Source of the DNA: Alcanivorax nanhaiticus
Lineage (GTDB): Bacteria; Pseudomonadota; Gammaproteobacteria; Pseudomonadales; Alcanivoracaceae
Direction: 5' to 3'
Assembly: GCF_000756665.1 (NCBI RefSeq)
Contig: NZ_ARXV01000013.1
Span: 1 to 64,000, forward strand
Length of the DNA: 64,000 nucleotides
A program made the translations under genes and the position numbers. The notes beneath the pieces were generated by a model, which ran no database searches, was not told the DNA's origin, and saw nothing but the letters and a program-made list of their open reading frames with translations. Shown piece after piece: positions 16,419-25,627 of this stretch. Within the stretch, counting starts at the first letter, position 1. Each line of letters starts with the position of its first letter.

Positions 16419-18218
16419 ATGACTGACATCTCGAATATTCGCAACTTCTCCATCATCGCCCACATCGATCATGGCAAATCCACCCTGGCGGACCGCTTCA
16501 TTCAGGTTTGCGGCGGGCTCTCTGAGCGTGAGCTCAAGGAGCAGGTGCTGGATTCCATGGAATTGGAGCGCGAGCGCGGTATCACCATCAAGGCCCAGAG
16601 CGTCACGCTCTATTACAAGGCCAGAGATGGGGAAACCTATCAGCTGAATTTCATTGATACGCCTGGACACGTGGATTTTTCCTACGAGGTATCACGTTCC
16701 CTGTCTGCTTGTGAGGGGGCGTTGCTGGTGGTGGATGCTGCTCAGGGCGTGGAAGCCCAGTCTGTGGCTAATTGCTACACCGCCATCGAGCAGGATCTTG
16801 AGGTGCTGCCGGTGCTGAACAAGATCGATTTGCCCCAGGCGGAACCGGAAGCGGTGATCAACGAGATCGAAGAGATTATCGGTCTGGATGCCATGGATGC
16901 TTGTCGCGTCTCTGCCAAGACGGGCGTTGGTATTGATGATCTACTCGAGCAGCTGGTTGAGCGCATTCCGTCTCCGGAAGGCAATCGTGATGGTGATTTG
17001 CAGGCCCTGATCATCGATTCCTGGTTTGACAACTATCTTGGCGTGATCTCGCTGGTGCGGGTCAAGCACGGTGTGCTCAAGAAGGGCGACAAGATTCTGG
17101 TGAAATCCACCGGTCAGACCCATGTGGTGGATCAGTTGGGCATCTTTACCCCAAAGCGTACCGAAACCAAGCAATTGGAAGCGGGTGAAGTGGGCTGGGT
17201 GAGCGGCAGCATCAAGGATATTCATGGTGCGCCGGTGGGCGATACCCTGACGCTGGCCAAGACACCGAACGTCGACGCCCTGCCGGGCTTCAAGAAGGTC
17301 AAGCCTCAGGTCTATGCGGGCATGTTCCCGGTCAGTGCGGACGATTATGAAGACTTCCGCGATGCGCTGGCCAAGCTGACCCTGAATGACGCCTCCCTGT
17401 TTTATGAGCCGGAAACCTCTGATGCACTGGGTTTTGGTTTTCGGGTGGGGTTCCTCGGCATGCTGCACATGGAGATTATCCAGGAGCGGCTGGAGCGCGA
17501 ATACGATCTGGATCTGATCACCACAGCTCCGACAGTGGTATACGAACTGCTGTTGTCTGATGGCGCAACCATTTATGTGGATAACCCCTCCAAACTCCCT
17601 GAAGGCAACAAGATCGAAGAGTTCCGCGAGCCGATTGCCCGAGTCAATATTCTGGTGCCCCAGGAATACGTGGGTAATGTGATCTCCCTGTGCGTGGAAC
17701 GTCGCGGTTCGCAGATCAACATGCAGTATCTTGGTAAGCAGGTTGCGCTGACCTATGACATCCCGATGGCGGAAGTGGTGCTGGATTTCTTTGACCGCAT
17801 CAAGTCAGTCAGCCGTGGCTTTGCGTCCATGGACTATGCATTCGAGCGCTTCGAAGCCACCAAGCTGGTGCGGGTGGATGTGCTGATCAATGGTGACAAG
17901 GTGGATGCCCTGGCCATGATCTGCCACATGGATCAGTCCGCTTATCGTGGCCGTGCTCTCTGCGAAAAGATGAAGGAACTGGTGCCACGGCAAATGTTCG
18001 ATGTGGCCATTCAGGCTGCAATCGGCAGCAAGATCATTGCCCGTCAGACGGTGAAGGCGCTACGCAAGAACGTGACCGCGAAGTGTTATGGCGGCGACGT
18101 TTCCCGTAAGAAAAAACTGCTGCAGAAGCAGAAAGAAGGTAAAAAACGGATGAAGCAGGTGGGTAATGTGGAGATTCCCCAGGAAGCCTTCCTTGCTGTA
18201 CTCAAGGTGGATGATTAA
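16419..18218 (+). CDS. lepA: elongation factor 4 LepA
   Basis: A translational GTPase of 599 residues, the same length as E. coli LepA. G motifs: [10 protein letters not shown] (G1), GITIK (G2), DTPGHVDF (G3), NKIDLP (G4), SAKTGVG (G5). Then come EF-G-like domains II, III and V and the LepA-specific C-terminal domain ([22 protein letters not shown]). The ATG at 16419 fits the family start [19 protein letters not shown]; an upstream codon at 16404 adds five residues. Its last base overlaps the lepB start. Confidence 0.98.
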   Translation: MTDISNIRNFSIIAHIDHGKSTLADRFIQVCGGLSERELKEQVLDSMELERERGITIKAQSVTLYYKARDGETYQLNFIDTPGHVDFSYEVSRSLSACEGALLVVDAAQGVEAQSVANCYTAIEQDLEVLPVLNKIDLPQAEPEAVINEIEEIIGLDAMDACRVSAKTGVGIDDLLEQLVERIPSPEGNRDGDLQALIIDSWFDNYLGVISLVRVKHGVLKKGDKILVKSTGQTHVVDQLGIFTPKRTETKQLEAGEVGWVSGSIKDIHGAPVGDTLTLAKTPNVDALPGFKKVKPQVYAGMFPVSADDYEDFRDALAKLTLNDASLFYEPETSDALGFGFRVGFLGMLHMEIIQERLEREYDLDLITTAPTVVYELLLSDGATIYVDNPSKLPEGNKIEEFREPIARVNILVPQEYVGNVISLCVERRGSQINMQYLGKQVALTYDIPMAEVVLDFFDRIKSVSRGFASMDYAFERFEATKLVRVDVLINGDKVDALAMICHMDQSAYRGRALCEKMKELVPRQMFDVAIQAAIGSKIIARQTVKALRKNVTAKCYGGDVSRKKKLLQKQKEGKKRMKQVGNVEIPQEAFLAVLKVDD

Positions 18219-19009
18219 TGGATATTGATATTGGCTTCTGGCTCTCCCTGGCACTGGCGATAACACTGGTTATCTGGGGCCTGGACAAGGCCTTGAAGCT
18301 GTCAAAGCAGGAAGGGCGGCTAGCCAGTGTGGTAGAGGGATCCAATTCCCTGATTTCCGTGTTCCTGGTGGTGCTGGTTATTCGCTCGTTCATTGTCGAG
18401 CCATTCACTATTCCGTCCGGCTCCATGTTGCCTACCCTGCAGGTGAATGACTTCATTCTCGTGAACAAATTCGCCTATGGACTGCGCTTGCCGGTAACCA
18501 ATACCAAAATCATCGAGACAGGTCAGCCCGAGCGTGGCGATGTCATGGTTTTCAAGTTTCCGGAAAACCGGAACCAGAACTTCATCAAGCGGGTGGTGGG
18601 ACTGCCGGGTGATGAGATAAAGATTCGGGATAATCGTCTGTTTATCAATGGCGAGCTGATTACCCGCAATTTGGTCCGTGAGGGCGATAATGGTCGATTC
18701 TGGCAGTCAGAGTACATTGAGACCCTGGGTGAGGTAGATCATTTCATCTGGCAGGAAGGGAAGGTTAACCCGTTCACAGGCAAGAAAGTCTCCAACATGG
18801 CCATCGAAGGTGAGTGGACCGTGCCGGAGAACGCATTCTTTGTGATGGGAGACAATCGTGATAACAGTAATGACAGCCGGGTTTGGGGTATAGTGCCGGA
18901 TGAGCTGGTGATGGGAGAGGCCTTCCTGATCTGGATGCACTGGAAACCGATATTCTCATTGCCCAGCTTTTCCCGTAACGGTGCCATAGACAAGGTGGAG
19001 GCGAATTAA
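18218..19009 (+). CDS. lepB: signal peptidase I LepB
   Basis: The inner-membrane protease that removes signal peptides. It has 263 residues with two N-terminal membrane helices (about 5-22 and 43-62). The catalytic serine is in IPSGSMLPTL (near residue 69), the general-base lysine in FIKRVVGLPGD (near 127), and the box E motif is GDNRDNSNDSR (near 211). Gene order lepA-lepB-DUF4845-rnc-era-recO-pdxJ is a classic block of pseudomonads and relatives. Confidence 0.98.
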   Translation: MDIDIGFWLSLALAITLVIWGLDKALKLSKQEGRLASVVEGSNSLISVFLVVLVIRSFIVEPFTIPSGSMLPTLQVNDFILVNKFAYGLRLPVTNTKIIETGQPERGDVMVFKFPENRNQNFIKRVVGLPGDEIKIRDNRLFINGELITRNLVREGDNGRFWQSEYIETLGEVDHFIWQEGKVNPFTGKKVSNMAIEGEWTVPENAFFVMGDNRDNSNDSRVWGIVPDELVMGEAFLIWMHWKPIFSLPSFSRNGAIDKVEAN

Positions 19010-19010
19010 A

Positions 19011-19391
19011 ATGATGAAAATGCCCTCTCAGCAGCGCGGACTTTCCCTGATCGGTTGGATGGTGGTTCTTGTTGTGGTGGCCATTCTTGGTACGGCCGCA
19101 TTCCGGATGGTACCTGCCTACATGGAACACAACACTATCCGAACCGCGATCAGCAACTTGCTTCAAGATAATAAAGTTGCGTTGATGTCTGGATCTGAAA
19201 TTCGCGAAACATTGGGTAAACGTTTCATGATCAATCAGGTCAATGTGATCAAGGTAGACGATTTGGTGATGACTAAAGAAGGCGGGGTGCTCAAGATTGC
19301 CACTGACTATGAGGTGCGCGAGCCGCTGTTCTATAACGTCAGCATCGTGATGACGTTCAAGGATGAATTCACCAAAGACGTTCGCCAGTGA
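19011..19391 (+). CDS. DUF4845 family protein
   Basis: A 126-residue protein with one N-terminal membrane helix (about residues 12-32, LIGWMVVLVVVAILGTAAF), preceded by QRGLSLIGW, which resembles a type IV pilin-like N-terminus. The rest is a small periplasmic domain (YMEHNTIRTAI, DFKDE region). DUF4845 proteins are always found between lepB and rnc; their function is unknown. The last four bases overlap the rnc start (GTGA). Confidence 0.92.
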   Translation: MMKMPSQQRGLSLIGWMVVLVVVAILGTAAFRMVPAYMEHNTIRTAISNLLQDNKVALMSGSEIRETLGKRFMINQVNVIKVDDLVMTKEGGVLKIATDYEVREPLFYNVSIVMTFKDEFTKDVRQ

Positions 19392-20074
19392 CCCAGAATC
19401 TTGACCGTTTGATGGCCCGCCTGGGCTATCGATTTAATGATCAGGATTTGCTGGCGCTGGCATTGACCCACCGCAGTGTCAGCCGCCATCGTAATTATGA
19501 GCGGCTCGAATTCCTGGGTGATGCCCAGCTCGGTCAGATTATCTCCGTTGCCTTGTTTGAACAGTTCCCTGATGCTGCAGAAGGACAGCTGACCCGGATG
19601 CGCGCCTCCTTGGTTCGGGGGCAGACCCTGGCCCAGGTAGGCAGGGAGTTGGGCTTGGGGGAACATCTTTCGTTGGGTGGTGGCGAGCTCAAAAGTGGAG
19701 GCTACCGCCGAGATTCCATTCTGGCTGATGCGTTGGAAGCCATTATTGGTGCCATGTTGCTGGATGGTGGGGAAGACGCTTGTCGGCAGGTGGTGCTTTC
19801 CTGGTTTGCAGAACGACTGCAGGCGATTACTCCTCAGAATGCCCAGAAAGATGCCAAGACCCGCCTGCAAGAGTGGTTACAGGCCCGCAAATTTGAACTT
19901 CCTGTCTATCAGGTGACCCGCGTTGAAGGTCTGGCACCCAAGCAGACTTTCGATGTGACCTGTGAGCTGGAGCAGATGCAACAAACCTTTTTGGCCCAGG
20001 GCGGAAGTCGTCGCAAGGCCGAGCAGCAGGCGGCCGCTGAAGCGTTAACCTGGCTGGAGCAGCAGTATGACTGA
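19388..20074 (+). CDS. rnc: ribonuclease III
   Basis: RNase III cuts double-stranded RNA, including rRNA precursors. It has 228 residues. The catalytic domain has the signature ERLEFLGDAQLGQII (near residue 38) and DALEAIIGAMLLDGG (near 115) with the metal-binding acidic residues. The C-terminal dsRNA-binding domain starts at DAKTRLQEWLQ and ends GGSRRKAEQQAAAEALTWLE. It begins with GTG overlapping the previous stop and overlaps era by 8 bp. Confidence 0.98.
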   Translation: MTQNLDRLMARLGYRFNDQDLLALALTHRSVSRHRNYERLEFLGDAQLGQIISVALFEQFPDAAEGQLTRMRASLVRGQTLAQVGRELGLGEHLSLGGGELKSGGYRRDSILADALEAIIGAMLLDGGEDACRQVVLSWFAERLQAITPQNAQKDAKTRLQEWLQARKFELPVYQVTRVEGLAPKQTFDVTCELEQMQQTFLAQGGSRRKAEQQAAAEALTWLEQQYD

Positions 20075-20981
20075 ACAGACCGTGACACCCACCCGATGTG
20101 GCATGGTGTCGATTGTCGGGCGTCCCAATGTGGGCAAGTCCACTTTGATGAATCACCTCATCGGGCAAAAAGTCAGCATCACTTCGCGCAAGCCTCAGAC
20201 CACGCGTCATCGTATCCACGGTATCCACACCCGAGACCATTACCAGATAGTCTTTGCTGATACGCCGGGTATTCATACCGGTCAGGAGCGCGCTCTGAAC
20301 CGGGCGATGAATGATGCGGCAGTGTCTACCCTGAGTGGGGTAGACGTGGTTTGCATGATGGTGGATGGTTTGAAGTGGACGCCGGGTGATGAGCATGTGC
20401 TTTCCTTGCTGCCGGCAAAGCCCGATGTCCCGGTATTGTTGATCATCAACAAGGTCGACAGCCTTGAAGACAAAGCCGAACTGTTGCCGTATATCGAATC
20501 GTTGAGTGCCCGCTATCCTTTTGATGCAGTGATCCCGGTTTCTGCGCTCAAGGAGCAAAATCTGGAACAGCTGGAAAAGGCACTGGTCGAGCGTTTACCG
20601 GAAGGGGATTTCTGGTATGACGAAGATCAGCTCACTGATCGTAGCCTGCGTTTCATGGCGGCAGAAATCATCCGTGAAAAAGTAGTCCGACAGTTGGGCC
20701 AGGAAGTGCCACACCAGGTGAGCGTGGAAGTGGAGCTCTGGGAAGATGGTCCGCGGGTGACGGACATTTCCGCTGCCATTTTGGTGGAGCGACGTGGGCA
20801 GAAAAAGATTTTGATTGGCGACAAAGGTGAGCGGATCAAGCAGATCGGTACCCAGGCTCGTGAGGATATCGAGCGCTTGATCGAGCGCCGCGTCATGCTC
20901 AACCTGTGGGTGAAGATCAAGGCTGGCTGGTCTGACGATGCTCGCGCCCTGCGGTCTCTCGGCTACGATGAGCCGCGTTGA
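20067..20981 (+). CDS. era: GTPase Era
   Basis: Era binds 16S rRNA near the anti-Shine-Dalgarno sequence and is needed for 30S maturation. It has 304 residues. GTPase motifs are GRPNVGKST (near residue 18), TTRH, DTPGIH, NKVD and SALK. The C-terminal KH domain holds IGDKGERIKQIGTQAREDIE. Coupled on both sides: it overlaps rnc by 8 bp and recO by 14 bp. Confidence 0.98.
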   Translation: MTEQTVTPTRCGMVSIVGRPNVGKSTLMNHLIGQKVSITSRKPQTTRHRIHGIHTRDHYQIVFADTPGIHTGQERALNRAMNDAAVSTLSGVDVVCMMVDGLKWTPGDEHVLSLLPAKPDVPVLLIINKVDSLEDKAELLPYIESLSARYPFDAVIPVSALKEQNLEQLEKALVERLPEGDFWYDEDQLTDRSLRFMAAEIIREKVVRQLGQEVPHQVSVEVELWEDGPRVTDISAAILVERRGQKKILIGDKGERIKQIGTQAREDIERLIERRVMLNLWVKIKAGWSDDARALRSLGYDEPR

Positions 20982-21639
20982 GCAGGATCTGCAACCAGCC
21001 TGGTTGTTGCACCGGCGGCCATTTCGCAATACCAGCTTGATTGTCGAGCTATTCATGCCCGCTCTGGGGCGAGTCGGTGCCGTTGTGCGGGGCGGCCGCA
21101 AAGACTCCTCCCTGTCTCCTTTCCGGCCCTTGCTTGTGGAGTTAAAAGCCTCCGGTGAGATGTACTCTCTACGCGGCTGCGAGCCTCGGGCCCCGGCAAT
21201 GCACCTGCAAGGGAAGGCATTATATTGTGGCTTTTACGTCAATGAACTGCTGACCCGTTTACTACACCGCGATGACCCTCATCCCGATCTTTGGCCTCTT
21301 TATGAGCACACTCTGAATGCTCTACAGCAGGGGGAGATGTTGGATGTGGTGCTGCGGCAATTCGAGATCGGCTTGCTGGAAGAGATGGGTTACGGTATCG
21401 ATCTGGGGCACGATATCCAGGGCGAACCGGTGCGCCCCGACGGTTACTATCAACTCAATCCCGAGCAGGGATTATTGGCCGCGAGTCAGGGCTATCCGGG
21501 CTCAGATCTTCTGGCCATGCTGAATGGTGACTGGCAGGCGGATACGCGCCGAACGGCCAGGCAGTTGTGCAGGGCTCTACTGGCCCCGCATCTCGGCGAC
21601 AGGCCGCTGAAGAGTCGGGAGTTGTTCCGGGAAAGATGA
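20968..21639 (+). CDS. recO: DNA repair protein RecO
   Basis: RecO mediates RecA loading with RecF and RecR. It has 223 residues. The N-terminal OB fold contains AWLLHRRPFRNTSLIVELF and GRVGAVVRGGRK (about residues 10-50). The helical C-terminal domain follows, with YCGFYVNELLTRLL and FEIGLLEEMGYGIDL. No zinc-binding Cys set is seen, as usual in gammaproteobacterial RecO. ATG 20968 lies inside the era end. Its TGA is followed, in heptamer phase, by an inverted-repeat element. Confidence 0.96.
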   Translation: MSRVEQDLQPAWLLHRRPFRNTSLIVELFMPALGRVGAVVRGGRKDSSLSPFRPLLVELKASGEMYSLRGCEPRAPAMHLQGKALYCGFYVNELLTRLLHRDDPHPDLWPLYEHTLNALQQGEMLDVVLRQFEIGLLEEMGYGIDLGHDIQGEPVRPDGYYQLNPEQGLLAASQGYPGSDLLAMLNGDWQADTRRTARQLCRALLAPHLGDRPLKSRELFRER

Positions 21640-21643
21640 GCGG

Positions 21644-21790
21644 CAAGTTACAAGTTGCAAGTTTCAAAGCGCGGTATGGTTTCTGCCTTTTGATAATCTT
21701 GTCGCCGCGATTCATGTTTGGTCCGCGGGTAATGAGGTTGGAACACGGCAAGCAAGCCCGCGTTGTAACTTGCAACTTGTAACTTGCTTC
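21644..21790. repeat. heptamer inverted-repeat element, A-type
   Basis: Left arm: AAGTTAC, AAGTTGC, AAGTTTC, then AAAGCGCGG (to 21674). Right arm at 21759-21790: CGCGTTGTAACTTGCAACTT, GTAACTT, GCTTC. The core of about 84 bp is GC-rich and unlike other cores. It fills most of the gap between recO and pdxJ. The unit preceding AAGTTAC is GAGCGGC, whose first two bases are the GA of the recO TGA stop. Confidence 0.83.
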
Positions 21791-21841
21791 CAATATCTTG
21801 CCTGATGTTCTTACTCAAAAAAATTGTACTAGGTGAATTTC

Positions 21842-22576
21842 ATGTCCAGAGTCCTTCTCGGCGTAAATATTGATCACGTTGCCACCCTGCGTCAGGCCCG
21901 TGGCACCCGCTATCCTGAACCGGTGCAGGCAGCGCTGGTGGCGGAGCAGGCCGGCGCAGACGGCATTACAGTGCATCTGCGTGAGGATCGCCGGCATATC
22001 AATGACCGGGATGTGGAGCTGCTCGCGCAGACACTGCAGACGAGGATGAATCTGGAAATGGCAGCCACTGAAGAGATGGTTGCCATTGCTACCCGGATCA
22101 AGCCTGCGCATTGCTGCCTGGTACCGGAAAAGCGTGAGGAGCTGACTACGGAAGGTGGACTGGATGTGGTGGGCAATCAGAGCTGGATAGCCCAGTGTTG
22201 CAAACGTCTGGGAGAGGCGGGGATTGATGTGTCTCTCTTTATCGATGCCGACCCGGCGCAAATTCGGGCTGCCAGCGAGTGTGGTGCACCCACCATCGAA
22301 ATTCATACTGGTCACTATGCCGATGCGGAAACACCTGAAGAGCAGGCGAAAGAACTCCAGCGGATTCGTGAGGCAACCGCGTTGGCGCTGGAACTGGGGC
22401 TGGTAGTCAACGCCGGCCATGGCCTCCACTACCACAACACCCAGGCCATTGCCGAAATTCCCGGCATGAACGAACTCAACATCGGCCACGGCATCATTGC
22501 CCGCGCGGTGATTAGCGGGTTGCATCAGGCGGTGAAGGATATGCGTGATCTTATCGATCAGGTTCGTTCTGCTTGA
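21842..22576 (+). CDS. pdxJ: pyridoxine 5'-phosphate synthase PdxJ
   Basis: PdxJ condenses 1-deoxyxylulose 5-phosphate with 3-amino-2-oxopropyl phosphate to pyridoxine phosphate. The 244-residue TIM barrel carries [20 protein letters not shown] (residues 6-25), [53 protein letters not shown] and [11 protein letters not shown], the standard phosphate and active-site loops. ATG 21842 is used; a GTG three codons upstream is possible. Its TGA stop supplies the first bases of a heptamer array. Confidence 0.98.
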   Translation: MSRVLLGVNIDHVATLRQARGTRYPEPVQAALVAEQAGADGITVHLREDRRHINDRDVELLAQTLQTRMNLEMAATEEMVAIATRIKPAHCCLVPEKREELTTEGGLDVVGNQSWIAQCCKRLGEAGIDVSLFIDADPAQIRAASECGAPTIEIHTGHYADAETPEEQAKELQRIREATALALELGLVVNAGHGLHYHNTQAIAEIPGMNELNIGHGIIARAVISGLHQAVKDMRDLIDQVRSA

Positions 22577-22705
22577 GTAACGAGTAACGAGAAGCGAGAA
22601 GCGAGAAGCGAGAAGCGAGAAGCGAGAAGCGAAAGGCAAAAAGACTTTCTTCTTTGGGGTTAAGGGTTTTTGCTTTTCGAAACTCGAAACTCGAAACTCG
22701 CAAAT
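22575..22705. repeat. heptamer inverted-repeat element with expanded left arm
   Basis: Left arm: GAGTAAC (22575-22581, sharing GA with the pdxJ TGA), GAGTAAC, then six perfect copies of GAGAAGC (22589-22630), then GAAAGGC and AAAAAG. Right arm at about 22662-22701: TTTTTGCTTTTC followed by three copies of GAAACTC. The arms differ in unit sequence (GAGAAGC against GAGTTTC), so only part can pair. Located between convergent pdxJ and the DUF4198 gene. Confidence 0.85.
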
Positions 22706-22707
22706 AC

Positions 22708-22740
22708 AAAAGGCCGCGTCCTTTCCAGACGCGGCCTTTT
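22708..22740. terminator. bidirectional rho-independent terminator
   Basis: AAAAGGCCGCGTC (22708-22720) pairs with GACGCGGCCTTTT (22728-22740), and A/T tracts lie on both sides. It can end transcription of pdxJ on the plus strand and of the DUF4198 operon on the minus strand. Confidence 0.92.
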
Positions 22741-22804
22741 GCGTTTCAGTGCTTCAACAGATTATCCCCGCTGAGGCATACGGCCAGCCGCCGCGTTTCC
22801 TGAA

Positions 22805-23611
22805 TTACATCGGCAACACTTCAAAGGTCCCCAGATACTGCAGGCGTCGCTCGTCTGCTTTTGGGTGACTGGTTTGCTTGTCGCTGGTGCCGACTTCCAG
22901 GAAGTAGCGACCGGCGGACGGCCAGGTAATTTCCACCAGCCCCTTCTTGTCACTGGTGACGCTCCAGTCTTCCTGGCTATCGCGGTAGCGCGTGCCGCCG
23001 GGGACCAGTTCCACTTTCAGGTTCCTGGCTGGCTTGCCGTCCACCAGTAGCCGCCACTTGGCCGTTTCGCCAGCATAGAGATCATTGGGATGGGACAGGA
23101 ATTCGATTTCCAGGCCCTTGCCGGTGGGGTTGAGGGCGGTGTTGTTGGGGGCGCCCAGGGTGACCACGGTCTCAAGGCGGTTATGGGATTCCATCATTTT
23201 TACGTTGCTGGCGTTGGCCGGCAGTTCCTTGAGCATCTGTGCTGCGTCATTGCCACGGGCACGTTTGCGCTCGCCATCCACTTCGTACATCAGAAAAAAG
23301 CCAGGCTGGGCGACGGCAATACGATAGCTGCCTTCCTGCTCGAGCTGCACATCAAACACGCTGCGGGTGTGCATGCGGGTGGCGTTGTCCACGGCGGCGC
23401 GTTCGCCGCTCGGGCCGGTGACCTGCACAGTGTCCACCGGGTAGGCGCGTTCAAAGCCGAAGATTTCATTGGAAATACTGGCGTCAACCGTTACCCACTG
23501 AGGCTCTGAGACGGCAGTGTGGCTGGGCAGCAGCCACAGTTTGTGAGCATGAGCGGGCAGGGCAGCGGCCAGCAGGGTGGCCAGACCAAGCTGTTTCAAC
23601 AGGGAAGGCAT
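22805..23611 (-). CDS. DUF4198 family periplasmic protein
   Basis: A 268-residue exported protein. It has a signal peptide (residues 1-22, ending PAHAH), then the HKLWLLPS start typical of DUF4198 proteins, a beta-rich domain and a C-terminal Ig-like part (SAGRYFLEVGTSD). DUF4198 proteins are commonly found with TonB-dependent metal or siderophore receptors; the biochemical role is not known. Last gene of a three-gene minus-strand operon with the DUF2271 and PepSY proteins, divergent from a two-component system and a TonB receptor. Confidence 0.88.
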   Translation of the reverse strand: MPSLLKQLGLATLLAAALPAHAHKLWLLPSHTAVSEPQWVTVDASISNEIFGFERAYPVDTVQVTGPSGERAAVDNATRMHTRSVFDVQLEQEGSYRIAVAQPGFFLMYEVDGERKRARGNDAAQMLKELPANASNVKMMESHNRLETVVTLGAPNNTALNPTGKGLEIEFLSHPNDLYAGETAKWRLLVDGKPARNLKVELVPGGTRYRDSQEDWSVTSDKKGLVEITWPSAGRYFLEVGTSDKQTSHPKADERRLQYLGTFEVLPM

Positions 23612-23645
23612 GGTGCTCTCCTTTTATGGTGTCAGGGAAAATTAA

Positions 23646-24134
23646 TCAGGGCGTAATGGTCAGCGTGACGGTGCCCAGTTCGTTGTCGCCGCTGGCTTGC
23701 TGTGTCTGCGCTTGTTCAGCGGGCCACTGAAATGGCAGGCGGAGTACTTCGCGCCCGCCGACTTCACGGGCCGCTTCGACGATTAGTTCGTACTCTCCGG
23801 GCGGCAGGTCCTGCAGCGCCTTCAGTTCGGCGAAATCAATGCTGTGATTGCCAGGTGGGCGGGTGGCACCGGTCAGACCGTCGTAGGGTTTGGATTGGCC
23901 CCGGCCAGTGCGGCGCCACCATTGGCGGATATCCTTGAGCCATTTCTCCTGGTCGTCATACCACAGTCCCAGCGGAAGGATGGTGCTGCGGTCTGGGTTT
24001 TCTACCCAGAACGCCACATAGGGGGCGTGGTATTCCGCTACCCGCAGACGTGGAACTTCCACTTCAACACGGAAGCTTTCCGCCAGGGAGTGACTGGCTA
24101 CCAGGGCCAGACAGAAAGTCAGTAGTACACGCAT
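23646..24134 (-). CDS. DUF2271 family periplasmic protein
   Basis: A 162-residue exported protein with a signal peptide (residues 1-18, LASHSLAES) and a single beta-rich domain (RVEVEVPRLRVAEYHAPYVAFWVEN, LPLGLWYDDQEKWLKDIRQWWRRTG, LPPGEYELIVEAAREVGGREVLRLPFQW) that fits DUF2271. ATG 24134 is chosen for its signal peptide; the longer reading frame upstream is the tail of another frame of the neighbour. Position between PepSY and DUF4198 proteins indicates a shared job in the iron-regulated envelope module. Confidence 0.87.
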   Translation of the reverse strand: MRVLLTFCLALVASHSLAESFRVEVEVPRLRVAEYHAPYVAFWVENPDRSTILPLGLWYDDQEKWLKDIRQWWRRTGRGQSKPYDGLTGATRPPGNHSIDFAELKALQDLPPGEYELIVEAAREVGGREVLRLPFQWPAEQAQTQQASGDNELGTVTLTITP

Positions 24135-24154
24135 GGCATTTCCTTTGATGTCCT

Positions 24155-24760
24155 TTAATGCATGAAGAAAACGATCAGCAGCCAGGGCAGCACCAGGCCG
24201 GCGAGGGTAACCGGCCAGGTGGCCGGACGGCGTTTGGCGTGGAGCATCATCAGCCCCAATCCGGTGAGGGCGAACAACAGGCTGGCGACCGCAAAGATAT
24301 CGATGAACCAGGCCCATACCGTGCCGGTATGGCGTCCCTTGTGCAGGTCGTTAAAGAACGCAATCCAGCCACGGTCAGTGATTTCGCCCATCACTTCGCC
24401 ACTGCCCAGAGTGATCGCCAGCCAGGCGTCACCGCCGGGGCGGGGCAGGGCGACATAGACTTCATCCGGGGCCCATTCCGCGGCCTTGTGGGCACTGTCC
24501 AGGTCCCATTGTGTCTGCAGCCATTGCTGCACCGGGACGGGCAGTGGGCCTTTTTCCAGACCGGAAAGGGAGGCCATTAACGGTTCTGGAAGCTGGCCTT
24601 CCACGCTGCGGATTGCCGGCTCGGCGGCAATATCATTGGCATGGTTGAGGGTGATGCCGGTAATGCTGAACAGCAGCAGGCTGATCAGACAGAGGGCGGA
24701 GGTGACCCAGTGCCACTGGTGAAGCTGTTTCAGCCAGAAAGCTTTACGTTTCTTGTTCAC
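24155..24760 (-). CDS. PepSY-associated TM protein
   Basis: A protein of about 201 residues. An N-terminal helix follows the typical HQWHW motif (KQLHQWHWVTSALCLISLLLFSITGITLNH), a periplasmic PepSY-like domain follows, and then NDLHKGRHTGTVWAWFIDIFAVASLLFALTGLGLMM and a last helix. Such proteins occur in siderophore uptake loci, often as ferric-reductase-like partners that hold heme between His residues; the His pairs are visible. GTG 24760 is preferred; a TTG at 24772 is an alternative, and neither has a clear ribosome site. A Fur-like box lies just upstream. Confidence 0.85.
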   Translation of the reverse strand: MNKKRKAFWLKQLHQWHWVTSALCLISLLLFSITGITLNHANDIAAEPAIRSVEGQLPEPLMASLSGLEKGPLPVPVQQWLQTQWDLDSAHKAAEWAPDEVYVALPRPGGDAWLAITLGSGEVMGEITDRGWIAFFNDLHKGRHTGTVWAWFIDIFAVASLLFALTGLGLMMLHAKRRPATWPVTLAGLVLPWLLIVFFMH

Positions 24761-24791
24761 TGCCAGACTCAATATCAGATTGAGGAGCGAT

Positions 24792-24810
24792 GTTAATGAG
24801 AATTGTTATT
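24792..24810. promoter_or_regulatory. Fur-box-like sequence in divergent promoter region
   Basis: GTTAATGAGAATTGTTATT matches about 14 of 19 positions of the Fur consensus GATAATGATAATCATTATC. It sits between the divergent PepSY and response-regulator genes. A weaker AT-rich match (ATCATTTGAGAATGAATG) overlaps the response-regulator start near 24907-24924. Confidence 0.55.
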
Positions 24811-24916
24811 GATATATAGGTTGCTGAGCGTAAAGAATGTAAGACCCGGCGAAGAAAATTGAACGGGAGTCAGAGAAAAGCTGGAACCTCTAGTTGTTAA
24901 TGCTTATCATTTGAGA

Positions 24917-25627
24917 ATGAATGCTATTACTAACCTTCCTGCTCGGCTTTTGATGATCGAGGATGATGCCCTTCTTGGTGAGCACCTGCGTGATTACCTG
25001 GAGAGCCGGCAATATCAGACCGCTGTCTGCAGTGACGGGCTTGAAGGGCTGCAACTGGCTGTCAGCGGTGATTATGACCTTGTGCTGCTGGATATCCTCC
25101 TGCCCGGTCTCAATGGCCTGGAGCTGCTGGCCAGTCTGCGTCAGCGCTGCACGGTCCCGGTGATTGTGGTGTCGGCGCTTGGTGATGAAGAAGCACGCAT
25201 TCAGGGTCTGATCAGTGGAGCGGATGATTATGTGGCCAAACCGTTCAGTATGGCCGAGCTTGGAGTGAGGGTGGATGCCATCCTGCGCCGGGTAGCTCTG
25301 GAGCGTAACCTTCATGGACAGTTGGCACAGGCGGGGGGGCTTCAATTGCATGATGCTGATCAGATTGGCCGTTTTAATGGCCAGGATCTGGGGCTGACCA
25401 CCACTGAATTTCGTCTGCTACAGGTTCTCATGGAGCATCGCGGCGAGACGCTAAACAAACCTTTCCTCTATCAGACGGTGCTGCACAGAGGTTGTGGTCG
25501 CCATGACCGTAGCCTTGACCTCCATGTCAGCCATTTGCGTCGCAAGCTGCGTGATGCAGGTATGCCTGACTCCCCGGTACGGACGGTGTGGGGGCAGGGC
25601 TACACTCTGGTGATGGATCCCCGGTAA
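24917..25627 (+). CDS. OmpR-family response regulator
   Basis: A 236-residue two-component regulator. The receiver domain has the acidic pair ED at 15-16, phospho-acceptor Asp59 (LVLLDILLPG), Ser86 and Lys108 (VAKPF). The C-terminal winged helix contains TTTEFRLLQVLMEHRGE and VSHLRRKLRDAGMPDSPVRTVWGQGYTL. The stop overlaps the sensor kinase start by one base. The order regulator-kinase-TonB receptor is like pfeR-pfeS-pfeA or pirR-pirS-pirA of pseudomonads, so it probably activates the receptor gene in response to a siderophore. ATG 24917 is chosen over TTG 24911. Confidence 0.9.
   Translation: MNAITNLPARLLMIEDDALLGEHLRDYLESRQYQTAVCSDGLEGLQLAVSGDYDLVLLDILLPGLNGLELLASLRQRCTVPVIVVSALGDEEARIQGLISGADDYVAKPFSMAELGVRVDAILRRVALERNLHGQLAQAGGLQLHDADQIGRFNGQDLGLTTTEFRLLQVLMEHRGETLNKPFLYQTVLHRGCGRHDRSLDLHVSHLRRKLRDAGMPDSPVRTVWGQGYTLVMDPR

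Noticed and set aside
24900-24926. Second strong Fur box over the response-regulator start
   Set aside because: The AT-rich match there agrees at only about 9 of 14 defined positions, too weak to list as a separate site.
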